From the NCBI RefSeq assembly GCF_019873825.1, contig NZ_CP068418.1:744001-808000 (forward strand): a stretch of 64,000 bases of DNA. The letters are read 5' to 3'. Below, piece by piece: positions 32,242-44,255 of the stretch. The number at the start of each line of letters is the position of its first letter. Position 1 is the stretch's first letter. The translations under genes were made by a program, and so were the position numbers. The DNA is from Mycoplasma sp. E35C. Lineage in GTDB: Bacteria > Bacillota_I > Bacilli_A > Mycoplasmatales > Mycoplasmoidaceae. The notes under the pieces are model-generated. The model did no database searches. It was not told where the DNA came from and saw nothing but the letters and a program-made list of their open reading frames with translations.

Positions 32242-32905
32242 TGGTTCTTAAACCAATTTGTTTAATAATCATGGCCACTAAATCAGCTGAGTCACTAATT
32301 AAATTTTCATTTAAATCAATTTGACACAAAGCATCTTCAATCTGTTGTTGCTTATAACCTAATGTCAATAAACAATCAACAGCTTCAACAATTAATTCTG
32401 ATGATAGTTCATTGTTTTTATTTTCATCATCAGTTTTATTGTCATCAGATTTGCTATCAAAATTATCTTGTTTTTGATTATTAGTTTCACTTGGGAAATA
32501 ATTCTTATTAGCAAGATCTGACATTAATAAAATTGTGGCAACTTTTTTATTAATGTTTTCAAGTTTCATCAAACCATTAAGATCATTGTTTTTAATTAGA
32601 TCAATAAGCTCATTGGTTGGATTTGCCATAATGTTAATTGCTGTTTTTGGACCAATACCATTAATTGTTAATAAACTCTTGAAAAACTCTTTTTCTTTAA
32701 GGGTTTTAAAAGCATAAATTTCATTGCTAATCATATTATTTTGATTAACAACGCTAAGTTGATGAATAAAAATTAAAGCATTGCTTTCAGTTCTACTAAA
32801 ACCACTGTTAGGTTTTACATTAACTCAATAACCTCAGTTATTGGATACAAACAACATTTTTGTGTCTGTTACATATTCTATTTTTGCATATACAGAAGTA
32901 ATCAT
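32228..32905 (-). CDS. ruvA: Holliday junction-binding protein RuvA
   Basis: 225 residues. Helix-hairpin-helix LLTINGIGPKTAINIM, then a long Asp/Asn/Lys-rich linker (about 150-175) and the C-terminal RuvB-binding domain (EAVDCLLTLGYKQQQIEDAL). The N-terminal OB-fold appears when two TGA codons (NNWGYW) are read as Trp. AGGAG lies 7 nt before the ATG at 32905. No ruvC is seen nearby. Confidence 0.93.
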
Positions 32906-32937
32906 ATTTAACTCCTGTTAAAGATATGTCAAAAACT

Positions 32938-34665
32938 CTAAGAAAGAACAATTTGATTTTCTTTAGCTACTTGTTTCATCTTAGTTAATAAGATGATTAG
33001 TTTATTTAAACACTCTTCATACAAACCGTTATCATATAGTTGTTTGTAGAAATCACTAGCATATTTTCTAATGTCTTCTGCTTCATAAATATATTTATTT
33101 AAGAACATAAAACACTGATCACATAACTCTTTTAGAGCCACTTCTTTCATTAAGGTTGTTAGTGCTAGAATAAAACTCTTTTCAATGTTTTCATGTAAAG
33201 CATCAAACTTATTAATATTTTCTTTGTAATTCTTATATAAGTTTGATTCGATCTGAATTAATTGATTGTTATTTTCTGAAATCATTTTGTATAAATTATC
33301 ATTCTTGATTTCATTATCTTGGTAATAATTCTTAATTAATGCAAATTGCAGTTTTAAGTTATTCGTATTAAATAAGAAGTTTTCATAAATTGCAATATTA
33401 TCAGCAATCGTTTTAATTAAAACTTCCAAACTATCATTTAATTTAGATGCTTGAATGGCAATATTGTTGATTAGTTGTAAATAATTCTTATGCGTGATTG
33501 TGCGTTCGTTTTGATAATTAATCTGTTCAATCAGCATTCTTAAATGTCCAGATTTAGTCGTTAATTCTTTGATTTGTTCCATTAACATTAAATCTTTAGT
33601 AAAGTTATTTAATAACTTATCTAATTTGGTTTTTAATTGATCAAAGTTGTTAACAAAGTGACTAATTCAATAATTAAATGATTCTTTAATGACGCTAATT
33701 GTCGCTTTTGATTTGGTTTCGATTTCTAATTCTTTTCTTAATGGAGCAATCAGATTTAACTTATCATCCAATACTCTTTGAGCGTCTTTAAATTGACGGT
33801 TCATTAATAGATCAAAAACATTTACTAGATCTTTGTTAGCATAATTAACTTTGATTAGAATTTCTTTCTTTCTTAATTCACTAAAGTTAGCATCTTTTTC
33901 TAGAATACTGCATGAATAATTAATATCACTTAGATAGTATTTTAATCTTACTCTTAACTTGTTAAGTAAGAAGTAAGTTTTACACATCTTAATTAATGCT
34001 GGTAGATTGTTTAATAAGTGATCAACAACGGCTAATAAACGTTTGTTTAATAACATTGTGGCTGAATCTTCTAGTTCCATTAAACATTTAGAAAAACTAT
34101 CTACCATTCTTAATAATTCTTCGTTATCAAATGTTGGTAAGATGTGACGTTCTAAGAATTTATTTAATTTATCAAGCAATTCTTTGAATTGAACAATTAA
34201 AGCTGATGAATTATTTTTATATCCAGATATATCACCTTTGATTTCAGTAAAAGAACGATCTAAGCTTTCAGCTTTATCTAAATAACGGGTGATTTGTATG
34301 CTGGCTTTTTTGGTATATTCAAAGTCAAAATGATAATCAAAATTACTTAATTCTTTGATTGGTTCATAAACTGATTCAATCTGTTCTCGATAAAATTTAT
34401 TGAACTTATTAACATATTCAACAACATACTTTAAATCTGATCTGCGATCGGCTAATTTAGTTAGTTGTTGAATTGTTAAACTGTAATTTTTTGCCGATAA
34501 AACGTTATATTTTTCTCTGAATTTATAGTTGCGATTTATTGAACGACGAACTCTTAAAAAAATAACAAAATAGGCACCATATAATACAACAACAATTAGT
34601 GCAACAATGCTTAGCACTATGATCAAAATTGATTGTATGTTTAGTGATCCTATTTGTCTATTCAT
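32938..34665 (-). CDS. EzrA-like membrane-anchored coiled-coil protein
   Basis: 575 residues, the size of EzrA (~560). One N-terminal membrane anchor (about residues 13-38, SILIIVLSIVALIVVVLYGA) followed by a wholly helical, charged body with heptad-like repeats. The stretch FNKFYREQIESVYEPIKEL and the overall layout resemble EzrA, which regulates FtsZ ring assembly in Firmicutes. I have no alignment, so the family is an inference. One TGA-Trp joins what would otherwise look like two genes. It lies between gatB (6-nt gap) and ruvA (32-nt gap). Confidence 0.6.
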
Positions 34666-34671
34666 AAATAA

Positions 34672-36099
34672 TTATTGATGGTGTTTTTTGATTAATTCAT
34701 CTAATACTTGAACACTGATATTTGGGTTGGCTTGACCGTTAGTTTTTTTCATTAACAAACCAATTAATAATTTTTCAACGCGTTCTTTACGAGTGTCATA
34801 ATCTTTTAGAACTGAAATATTTTCTAATAAGATTGGTTCTAGCAATTCTTTGATCTGACCTGGATCTTTGATTTGCTTCATGTTTAATTTATTAGCCACA
34901 ACTGATGGTGATTCATTAGACTTAATCACTTCATCTAACACGGTTTTTGCTTGTTTTTGGTTAAGATCTTCATTTTTAACCATTAATAATAGTTCGGCTA
35001 AATATTCAAATCAAGCATCTGAAATTTCTTCGATTTTTAATTTTAATTTATTGGTTCTACCAATAAATTCAATTAATAATCATTTAGCAACAAAACTTAG
35101 ATCATTCAGTTTTTCATTAATCTGATTTAGCTTTTGATAAAGTAAGCTGTTATCTAATAATAAATCAACAAACTGAGCATCAACACCACTTTGAATTAAT
35201 GTGTTTTGTAATTCTTGAATATCAATTACTTTTATAGCATTAGCTTCATTCAAGAATTGTTCGTCTAACATGATGCCTAAGATGTTAGGTTCTAACATGT
35301 AACGATAATCAACAGCATCAGTTTTTTCACGCATGAAGATTGTTTCATTAAGTTGATCATCATAACGCATCGTTGCTTGAATTACACCTTGGTTTGATAA
35401 TAATAGTTGTTTTTGCCGTTCAATTTCAAAATTTATGGCTTTTTCAACATTATTAATTGAGTTAATATTTTTAATCTCAACTCTGGTTCCATATGACTTA
35501 ACACCAAACGGACGAATTGAAACATTCACATCAACACGCATTGAACCTTCTTCTAATTTAGCATCACTGATGTCGTTAAAAATTAAAATTCTTCTTAGGT
35601 TAGTTAAGTATTCTTTAACTTCTTTTCCACTTTCAAAAACAGGGTCAGTAACAATCTCAATTAAAGGTGATCCTGCACGGTTGAAATCTAATAAAATTTC
35701 ATTATTTTGGTTTAGTTGTTTAGCAGTATCTTCTTCAATATGAAATCTTTGAATCGGAACTTTTTTATTAGTAATTTCAATATAACCATCAGTGGCAATT
35801 GGATGGTGTTGTTGGGTGATTTGATAGCCTTTTGGTAAATCTTGATAGAAATAATTTTTTCGATCAAATTTTACGAAAGTATCAACATTTTTCATATGTA
35901 AAGCTTTAGCTAACACTAAAGCTTTTTTAACTACCAAAGCATTGGGTTCAGGCATTGTTCCAGGTAAACCTAAATCAATTGGATGAACGTTGATATTAGC
36001 AGCATCGCTGTGTGAATTTGCAGCTGGTGAAAACATTTTAGTTTTTGAATTAACTGCAACATGGACTTCAATTCCAATAATTGGTTCAAAATTACGCAT
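34672..36099 (-). CDS. gatB: Aspartyl/glutamyl-tRNA amidotransferase subunit B
   Basis: 475 residues. Family start [13 protein letters not shown], then [35 protein letters not shown] and [14 protein letters not shown]. Together with GatA and GatC it converts Glu-tRNA(Gln) to Gln-tRNA(Gln). Two TGA-Trp codons join the C-terminal tRNA-binding helical/YqeY-like domain. Overlaps gatA by 8 nt. Confidence 0.96.
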
Positions 36100-37537
36100 T
36101 GATGCTGCCTCCGATTTTATCTAATTCAGTTTCAATTAAATATGCTGTTTGTAAAACTAAATCATCCTTAAATTTATCAGATACTAAGTTTAGTCCGATT
36201 GTTAAATTATCAGCATTTTTAATCATTGGAATTGTAATTGAAGGATGACCACCAAAGTTAGCAACACACAAGAAATCATCGATCACGCCGTTGGTATAAC
36301 TACCATCTAAAATGTCTTCAATTGGTGCAGCAAAATCACTAGAACCTAATGAGAAAATAACATCAACATCTTTTTTAGTTCTTTCGAATTCTTCAACAAT
36401 TAAACGACGAACTTTTTGAGCTTTTTTAAACAATGGTTCGTAATTTTGCGCTAAAGTGATGTATGCTCCAATGGTAAATCTTCTTTTAATTTGATTACCT
36501 AAAAATTGGCTTCTGGCATTAATTGTTTTTTGTTCATAATTTTCACCATCAGCTTTTTGTCCAAAAGTAATACCTGATAAATTTGCATAACAACTATTAG
36601 CTTCTGGATAACTGATCATCTGATAAACAGGACCAATTGCTTTTAATAAATCTAGATTGAATTCTAATTCAACAATTTCAAACTTATTAGTTTTTCTTAA
36701 AAAATCAAGTGTTTGTTTTCAACCAGTTAATACGTGTTCATACATAAATGGTTCTAGATTTTTGTAATATCCCAATCTGATTTTTTTATTATGATCAATT
36801 TTTAGTAATTGATCTAATAACTTCAAGTTTTGTTTTTGTGATGTGAAATCTTTGGTATCAAATTGGTTTAAAGCATCACTAACAATTGCAATGTCAGTAA
36901 CAGTTGAAGCAAACACACCAACATGGTCTAATGATGGTGCATAAGGATAAACTCCATAACGTGAGATTAATCCATAAGTTGGTTTAAAACCAACCACCCC
37001 AGTTAAACTGGCTGGTCTTCTAACAGAATCACCTGTGTCTGTTCCAATACTAAAAGCAACCGAACCATTGGCAACACTAATCGCACTTCCAGAAGAAGAT
37101 CCTCCTGGTGCATATTTTTTAGATAACGGGTGGTAAGTATAACCAAAACCTGAATCTAACCCTGTGCCACCTAGACCAAATTCATCCATATTAGTTTTAG
37201 CAATCATCAAAGCACTCATGCTATCTAAAATCTTGTATACGGTTGCATCATAAGTAGGAGTATATTCTTCTAAAAAACGTGATCCGCCTGTGGTAATCAT
37301 GTTTCTTGTTGAAATATTGTCCTTTAAAGTATAAGGGATATATGCTAATAATGAACTATTAAACAATTCATCATTATGGTGTTGAGCCTTATAAATTGAG
37401 TTGTTATCATTAACATATAAATAAGCATTCGTTCAACGATACTTATCAATTAATTTTAATGATTTATGCACTAGATCAGAAGGAGTGATTTCTTTATTTC
37501 TTAATTGTTCATTAAGCTTTAAGATAACTGATTTCAT
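36092..37537 (-). CDS. gatA: Aspartyl/glutamyl-tRNA amidotransferase subunit A
   Basis: 481 residues. Amidase-signature triad is complete: Lys in YTLKDNIS, cis-Ser in [12 protein letters not shown] and nucleophile Ser in [12 protein letters not shown]. The usual GGS there reads GDS, a small deviation next to the nucleophile. It releases ammonia from glutamine for GatB. It starts 3 nt after gatC. Confidence 0.95.
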
Positions 37538-37540
37538 AAG

Positions 37541-38917
37541 CTATACCTTAACAAAGTCTCCTTTTGTTTCTTTTGCTGTTTTTTTAATAATATCTTTGTC
37601 AGTGCTATAAACATCATTATCATTTCTTAAGGTATTTGAACTACTTTCAATTGGATAGTTCATTGCTTTAATGTAGGTAGTATCAATCTTTTGCACTTCT
37701 TGGAAGTTTGATAAAATGTCATCAAATTCTGATTGTAGTTTGTTAATTTGTTGATCATCTAATTCAAACTTAACCAATCTGGATAAGCGTTTTAATTCTT
37801 CTTTATTTATCTTCATATCATTGCCCTTTTTCTTACTTGTTCATTTTTTAATAAATAATGGTGTATTTAGATCTTCAATTAGTTCGTCTTCATAATTATA
37901 TTTCATAATCGGTTGGATAATCATGATCACAGGATAAATCACGATGATATCAATTAAGAATAGTGATGGTGATACGATTAATCTAATTGAAATTCAAAAA
38001 GCATAAGGCTGACCAGTAATCTCCTTATCAAAAATTGGTAAGAAGAATAAGTTAATTAGTGTTGCGTTGATGGTGGCTAGTGATACCAATGAAACCAATG
38101 AAGAATATCAGTTTTTTCTAGCATCAATCCGAATAATACTCTTATGGTTTGAGTGTGGTTGAGTTTTGTGAGAAAAACCACTTAAGTTGTTGGAATGATT
38201 AAATGTGGTTAAACGATAAACTAAGAAAGTAACCCAGATAAAGATGATCGTGCTGATGCCAAATCCAATGATGATTCAATTAAAAATTGTTGATGAAATT
38301 TTGGTATCTGCAATTCCTGGAATTGATAAATCAAAGCCATTTTTTGCCACAATTTCAGGCATTGATGAAATCAAGAAGGTGGTGGCAAAAATGCTAATTA
38401 ATACCAATACACTTAAATAAATTGATAATGAAAAATTACGGTATTTTGAATATTTTGATGTGGTTAATAATGCTCTGATCATTCCTGAAATCAAACCAGT
38501 TAGCACCGCTACAACAAAATATCCATAATGGAAAAATCCAGCTGATAGTGTTACTGCTAACAGATCAATAATCACACCAGATATCATTCCAATGATCGGG
38601 CCGAATAGTAATCCTGAAATTTTTACCAATACAGTCTCAATAGAAACCCGTGTTCCTGGATAAACTCTGAATAAGATTGAGGCCAACCCACCAGTAACAG
38701 CACTAATTAATAAAATGATCGCCACAGCAATCGCAATTACCATCGCAATGTTCGTCATACCAGTTACTGATACTCTGGGAATTGTATAGTAGCGTTTTTT
38801 ACGAACAAAAAAATAGTAGAGTTTTTTAGCCATTGCTAAAAATACTACTAACCCAACAATAATAGCAAATACCGCCATAGCAAAAGAACTATTTGGCTGG
38901 ATAAACTGTTCAGTCAT
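37541..38917 (-). CDS. FolT-like membrane protein fused in frame to GatC
   Basis: 458 codons with no TAA or TAG anywhere between the ATG at 38917 and the stop at 37541; I translated the junction codon by codon. Residues 1-345 are a polytopic membrane protein whose core (GLLFGPIIGMISGVIIDLL then FHYGYFVVAVLTGLISGMI) resembles folate-type ECF S components. Residues 368-458 are a complete GatC (MKINKEELKRLSRLVKFELD start). An AAAGGG lies 7 nt before the internal ATG at 37816, so free GatC could also be made by internal initiation. From memory, the M. genitalium counterpart (MG098) is also unusually long. Partners would be EcfA1/A2/T at 10-13 kb. Confidence 0.82.
37824..37829 (-). promoter_or_regulatory. 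Internal Shine-Dalgarno before the GatC part
   Basis: AAAGGG, 7 nt before the in-frame ATG at 37816 that begins a normal 91-residue GatC. It would allow GatC to be translated separately from the FolT-like fusion. Confidence 0.5.
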
Positions 38918-38937
38918 AAAGCTTTATGTTATGTGAT

Positions 38938-38943
38938 ATTATA
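38938..38943 (-). promoter_or_regulatory. -10 box upstream of the FolT-GatC / gatA / gatB unit
   Basis: TATAAT on the minus strand, 20 nt before the ATG, in the 93-nt gap after ung. The expected transcript would have a very short leader. No -35 consensus is visible. Confidence 0.45.
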
Positions 38944-39010
38944 AATTATCGAATTTTAAACTGTTTAATTGGCTAAATAATTTCTTTGTTATTTTTTACT
39001 TATTTAAGAT

Positions 39011-39691
39011 CTAAAACCACTTAATTGGTTTTAGATTGTTTTTAATTAAAAGTTCATTAACAGTTTTAAAGTGATTGTTGTTAAAAAATTGTTTGGCACT
39101 AAAAAAGCTTGGATGAGCTGATTTAAGTTGATAATCAATCTTTAAATCAGCAACAAAGTTTTGGGCTTTTGTTCCTCATAATATAAAGATTGGTTGGGGG
39201 TTTAGGTCTAATAATTTTATTATTAAATCTTTGATTAAAAATTCTCAACCTTGATTAATATCACTTAATGGTTTTTTATTTTGCACGGTTAAGATCGTAT
39301 TAATTAATAAAATATCTTGTTTGGCTCAGTTTGTTAATGAAGCATCAAATTGTTTAAAATCAATTGCTTGATTAAAGTTATTTGATAGTTCTTTAAGAAT
39401 ATTTCTTAATGAAACAGGGATCGTTTTATTATAAGTTCCAAAACACAAACCATTGGCTTTATTAATGTCAGCATAAGGATCTTGACCGATGATTACTACT
39501 TTAGTTTTTTGATAATCAAAATAGTTAAAGGCATTAAAAATTAATTCCTGTTTAGGAATTAATTCGTTATTTTTATTTCTTTTAATCAACAATTCATTCA
39601 GAGTTGAATAAATATGTTTGTGATTGTTAAAAAAATCAAGAATTAGATCTTTTCAATTGGTTGATAATTGATTGATTAGTTGATCTAACAT
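39011..39691 (-). CDS. ung: Uracil-DNA glycosylase
   Basis: 226 residues. Catalytic-loop motif VVIIGQDPYADINKANGLCFG (shorter form: GQDPY...GLCF; the usual His after PY is Ala) and the leucine-loop SAHPSFFSAKQFF are intact. Removes uracil from DNA. Several TGA-Trp codons interrupt a standard-code reading. Starts 5 nt after the lipoprotein gene. Confidence 0.92.
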
Positions 39692-39696
39692 GATTA

Positions 39697-41115
39697 TTAA
39701 TTAGCTGGTTGTTGTTTAAACTTAGCAAGATCTTGGTCTTGGTTTGGTAATTTTTGCACGATTTGTTCGTAATTATTAATTGAACTTAAATCTTCAAAGT
39801 ATCAAGAATAGAATGTTAATAAGTTAGCATTAAGGTTATTTTTTTCATTAACCACAGCATCTTTTTCAATCGGTTGGAAGTGGGTTTGTTTTAAGAAGTC
39901 TAATAATTGACCGTTAGTGTTTTTAATGTTTTGGTTTTGGCTATAAAAAGTGCTAACTGTTGTATCAGTATTTGAATATTCTTCTTCACTTAAAACTTGG
40001 TTAAAATCAGTTAGTTTACTAATTCATTCTTTATCAAAACCAACAGGTTTATTAGCTAAATCACCAGCTTGGTATGTTAGGTTTGAATCTTTAATTAGAC
40101 TTAATGGAATAATACTATCAATTGAATTTGGTTTGATTTTATCTTCGCCATCAATGACATAATTCACTAACACACCTAGATCTTTTAGTTTTAATTTAAA
40201 GACAGGATTATTTAAATCAAGCTTGTAATAATGTTTGAATTTTGTTGCTAAATTATCAAAAATTTCTTTTTTAGCTTGGTTGTTTTGTTGATTTGAATTT
40301 TCATCAGTTTCATTATCACCTTTGGTTGTAACAAAATCATCACGAGTTGGGGCGTTATCATTATTTAAACCAACTAAATAAAAACCAAAATATAATTCAA
40401 TATCTGAAATTACGAACAATTTAGTTAATTTTAAAGCCGTTTTAGCTTTGTCATTTTTTTGTTCATCAGTTAATGTCAATTTATTGTTATAAGCTCTGAT
40501 GTCAAAAACCTTATTTTGTTTAACTAAATCACTTGATACTTGTTCAAAATGGAATTTTAAATCAATTGGTTGAAAGATAAAATTATTATTTTCATTACCA
40601 GTTAACAATCCATTAGAAAATGCTGAATAAAATTCTTTTTGAACTGTTGGATTACTATCTTTTTGTGATGATGGGAATAAACTTTCTGATCAGTTTTCAG
40701 TATCTTTTGATTTTAGATAACTATATAAATGTGTTGCATAGTTAATTGATGGAATACTGATTGAAGCTAATAATGATTTGAAGGTTTGCTCGTATAATTG
40801 TTTAAAACTAACATCGGGAGTGTTTGTTTCAAACATTGGTGTTGAATTAGAATTATAATCACCAAAAGCGTATTTAAATGTTCCAGAATTATCGTTATTA
40901 CTAGAACCTGTAATACTTACGGCTGAAAAATTAGTTTTACTTGATAAATAAACAACTTGCTTTTCAGAATTACCTGGATTAGATGGGTCTTTTAAGATCT
41001 CAGCAAACTTAGAATAAGTTTCAACATTACGATTAAAAACTGCAGCTGAACATGAGCTGAGAATTAAACCAGAGGTTAATACAAAAGTTGGAATTGTTAA
41101 TAATTTCTTTTTCAT
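39697..41115 (-). CDS. Surface lipoprotein, unknown function (dnaB-ung interval)
   Basis: 472 residues with signal peptide and lipobox ILSSC (Cys22). The mature part is polar, Asn/Asp/Lys/Ser-rich, without recognisable domains; an Asn/Gln-rich segment (TDENSNQQNNQAK) lies near residue 275. Its ATG shares one base with the dnaB stop (TAATG). M. genitalium, as I recall, has a lipoprotein gene at the same place (MG095), which suggests a conserved lineage-specific surface protein. Confidence 0.82.
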
Positions 41116-42755
41116 TATGATTCCTCTCTGAATTTTGAGTGTTTTTTATCAAATTCAAAATTAACGGTGCCAGTTGGACCTGAACGGTTTTTGGCAATAA
41201 CGATTTTTACATCAATAATATCATCTTCACGTTTTTCTTCTTCGTCTTTTTTATTCGGATTGTTGGAATGAATAAACATTACGATGTCTGCATCTTGTTC
41301 GATACTTCCACTTTCACGCAAGTCAGATAGAATTGGAACAGCATCTGAACCCTTACGTTCTTCAACCTTACGTGATAATTGGGCTAGTGCGATTACTGGA
41401 ACTTTATATTGTTTGGCAATTCTTTTTAAACTACCTGAAATATAACTTACAGCTTCATGACGGTTTCTAGCTCTAATATCATCAATGTCGTTGGTATTAA
41501 TTAATTGTAAATAATCGACAATGATCAATCTTGGAATAACATTTTTGCTGGTTAAATAATGCAAGTCGTTATAAATCGTTTTAATTGATGTTTGTGGTGA
41601 AGCATTAATAAAGATCGGTCAATCATTGGTAAAATCACTTGCACCTTTTTCGAATGATTTAAACTTAACTTGATCTTTTTGATACATATTAAGTGCTGTT
41701 GAAATCTTAAAACTAATATTGGTATGTAAACTTGCTAGTCTTGAAAAGATTTCTGTATCACCCATTTCAATCGAATACATTAAACAAACTTCTTGGGGTT
41801 TATCTAGATCTTGTTGATAATTATCATCCCATTGGGCTTGTTGGTTTTCGTATTCTTCGATTTGTTGCTCACGTAATTTTTGAGCAACATTATATAAAAT
41901 GTTTAAAGCAAAAGCGGTTTTACCACGACCAGGACGAGCTGCGATTACTAATAAGTTTTCAGCAACCAATCCACTTAAATATTGATCAAGTCGGTAATAA
42001 CCTGTTGAATATGATTGTTGGTTTTTGTTAGAAATTAAGTTGCCAATTTTAATTAAAAAGTTATTGGCAATATCTTTAATTGTGACTAATTCACTTTGAA
42101 CAGAACGGTTTACTACTTCATTAATAATCCGTTCAAAATTTCTTAAACGATTTGAAGGTGTATATTTACTAGTTTCGTCATAATCAATGTTTTCAAAAAA
42201 GTTATATGAAGCATAAAACACTGAACGAAACTTACTATGTTCAATTAAACTATCTAAAAACTTTGAAAAGTTTTCAGAACTGATGTTATTATTAGCCCGA
42301 ATATAAGCACAAACTCGGTCTAAAACGTCAAGTTGAACTTTATCTAAATTGAAATTATTTTGTAGCCAAATTTGAATATCATCAATTGACCCATCAGTTT
42401 GATTTAAATATAAATCATTGGTTAAGCATTCAAAAATACGGCGGTTTACTCCCATGAAATCACTAGGAGTTAGCATTCTTTTTGCCACTTCATAACCACT
42501 AACACGATGAACAATACAACTTAAAACATACAGTTCTAAACGATAACATTTATAAAGAAACATCGCATTCTTACGATACAGTTCTTGTTCACCTGGATTG
42601 AAAGAAATAATGTCCTTGTTATAAATTTCTGACAAAGCTAAAATTTCTTCTTCAGCAACATTATCATTGTCAACTGCAGAAATGTCTGTTGATTCGTTTA
42701 GTTCATCATTGTTAATTTCATCATTGAAATTATCATCAAACTGATTAATAGACAT
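41115..42755 (-). CDS. dnaB: Replicative DNA helicase DnaB
   Basis: 546 residues against the usual 440-470. RecA-type ATPase: Walker A AARPGRGKTAFALN, Walker B RLIIVDYLQLI, then RNRHEAVSYISGSLKRIA and LSRKVEERKG...LSDLRESGSIEQDAD. The extra length is an acidic N-terminal extension (residues 1-55, Asn/Asp/Glu-rich) and an insert of about 30 residues after Walker A rich in Gln/Glu/Asp. Unwinds DNA at the fork. 4 nt after rplI. Confidence 0.95.
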
Positions 42756-42759
42756 GTAA

Positions 42760-43200
42760 TTAAGCTTTTTGAACTTTTACTAAGATAGTTGCTTGAACTT
42801 GTTCAAAGATTTTAATAACAACATTATGTTGTCCAATATCTAGCTTTATCTTAGTATCAAGCATATCTTTGGTAATTGGAATGTGCTTTTTGTTTAAATC
42901 ATCAACAATTTGCTTAAATCCAATTGTGCCAAAGGCTTTGTTTTCTTCATTAGTTTTAATGAAATATTCTAAAACCACACCTTCTAATTGGTTTTTTAAA
43001 TTCTTAGCTTCTAAAACTAATAATTCGTGGTTTTCGTTACGTTTAGTATTTCTTAAATCTAATTCTTTTTGTGTTTCTGGTGTTAGTGCTACTGCTAAGT
43101 TGTTTTTAAATAAAAAGTTCTTAGCATAACCATTTGATACATTAACTACGGTGTCAGCTTTACCTAAGTTCTTAACATCTTTGATTAAAATGACTTTCAT
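42760..43200 (-). CDS. rplI: 50S ribosomal protein L9
   Basis: 146 residues. Family start MKVILIKDVKNLGKADTVV and NGYAKNFLFKNNLA, with the long central helix and C-terminal domain of L9 (GTIGFKQIVDDLNKKHI). Sits in the conserved rpsF-ssb-rpsR-rplI-dnaB string. Confidence 0.96.
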   Translation of the reverse strand: MKVILIKDVKNLGKADTVVNVSNGYAKNFLFKNNLAVALTPETQKELDLRNTKRNENHELLVLEAKNLKNQLEGVVLEYFIKTNEENKAFGTIGFKQIVDDLNKKHIPITKDMLDTKIKLDIGQHNVVIKIFEQVQATILVKVQKA

Positions 43201-43232
43201 AAATATAACCTCGTAGTTTTATTGTAATGTAA

Positions 43233-43553
43233 TTAATCTTTAACAAAAGGAAGTAATGCTACGATTCTTGCTCTTTTGATTGCGTTAGAAACATGTCTTT
43301 GGTGTAAGCTACAGTTTCCAGTTTGTCTTCTTGACACGATTTTAGCGTAAGAGTTAATGTTTTTTCTTAAAGTGTTTACATCTTTGTAATCAACTTTTAA
43401 GATACCCTTAGCACAGAAGTGACAAAGTTTTCTTGTTTTGTTTTTGAAGAATTTCTTCTTGTCAAAACCTGGTTTAGTTGTTGCTGGTTTAGCTGTTGCT
43501 GGTTTTTTGTCTTCACTAATGTTGTTAGCTGGTAATTTTGTAATGTCGCTCAT
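43233..43553 (-). CDS. rpsR: 30S ribosomal protein S18
   Basis: 106 residues. The S18 core begins around residue 40 (RKLCHFCAKGILKVDYKD) and ends with RRQTGNCSLHQRHVSNAIKR. The first ~35 residues are a Lys/Ala/Pro/Thr extension (ATAKPATTKPG). The CxxC pair is retained. Confidence 0.96.
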   Translation of the reverse strand: MSDITKLPANNISEDKKPATAKPATTKPGFDKKKFFKNKTRKLCHFCAKGILKVDYKDVNTLRKNINSYAKIVSRRQTGNCSLHQRHVSNAIKRARIVALLPFVKD

Positions 43554-43584
43554 ATTAATTCTTCCTTAATAATATTGATATTAA

Positions 43585-44238
43585 TTATTGATTTTCGTTC
43601 ATTCAGTCATCCATATCCATAGATAGATCTTCTTCGTTATCTTCATCGATTAAACTATGGTTAGCTTTATATGATGATGGTGTGCTGAATTGGGCAAATT
43701 CTTTTGGTTCTACTTTTTTGATATCTTCTAAATCGTAAGATTCACGATAACCCTTGATTTCAGTTGTTGCTGGTGGATCAAACGGTTCATCATCAACATC
43801 AAACGGTTTATTAAATCCATTATTAAATCCATTATTGTTGTTTTGATTATTAAAAGATTTGTAATCAATTCGATTGTTAAATCGGTTTTGATTAGGCACA
43901 TAACGGTTACCTGATTGGTTGAAGGCTAATGGAATTTTTTTAACACGTTCAACAACAATTGATATTCTGAAATAATCTCTACCGTTACTGCTTGTTTGTT
44001 GTTCAGATTTTAAGTATCCTTCGATTGAAACTAAATCACCTTTATCTAAGCTATTTAGAGCATATTCAGCGTTTTTGTTCCAAAGATTTACAGTAAAAAA
44101 GTAAGGGTCTCTCGGATACATTGTTTGTTGCATATCATTTGTTTGAACAACAAGTTTTAACTCACAACCTTTGTTATCGCGAAAAACGAATTCTTTTGGT
44201 ATATCTGTAAGGACTCCGACAAGAATTACACGATTCAT
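43585..44238 (-). CDS. ssb: Single-stranded DNA-binding protein
   Basis: 217 residues. N-terminal OB fold: MNRVILVGVLTDIPKEF, FRDNKGCELKLVVQTN, GDLVSIEGYLKSEQQTS. A flexible Asn/Phe-rich linker (about 120-150) follows. The usual DDDIPF tip is replaced by an acidic end (DLSMDMDDW then MNENQ, the Trp from TGA), which may alter partner binding. 17-nt gap from rpsF. Confidence 0.92.
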
Positions 44239-44255
44239 TGTTCTTTATTAAGCTT

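Noticed and set aside
37541-37816. Stand-alone gatC as the only product
   Set aside because: Not rejected as a product, but listing it alone would hide that the frame is open upstream to 38917 without a stop; it is recorded within the fusion entry.
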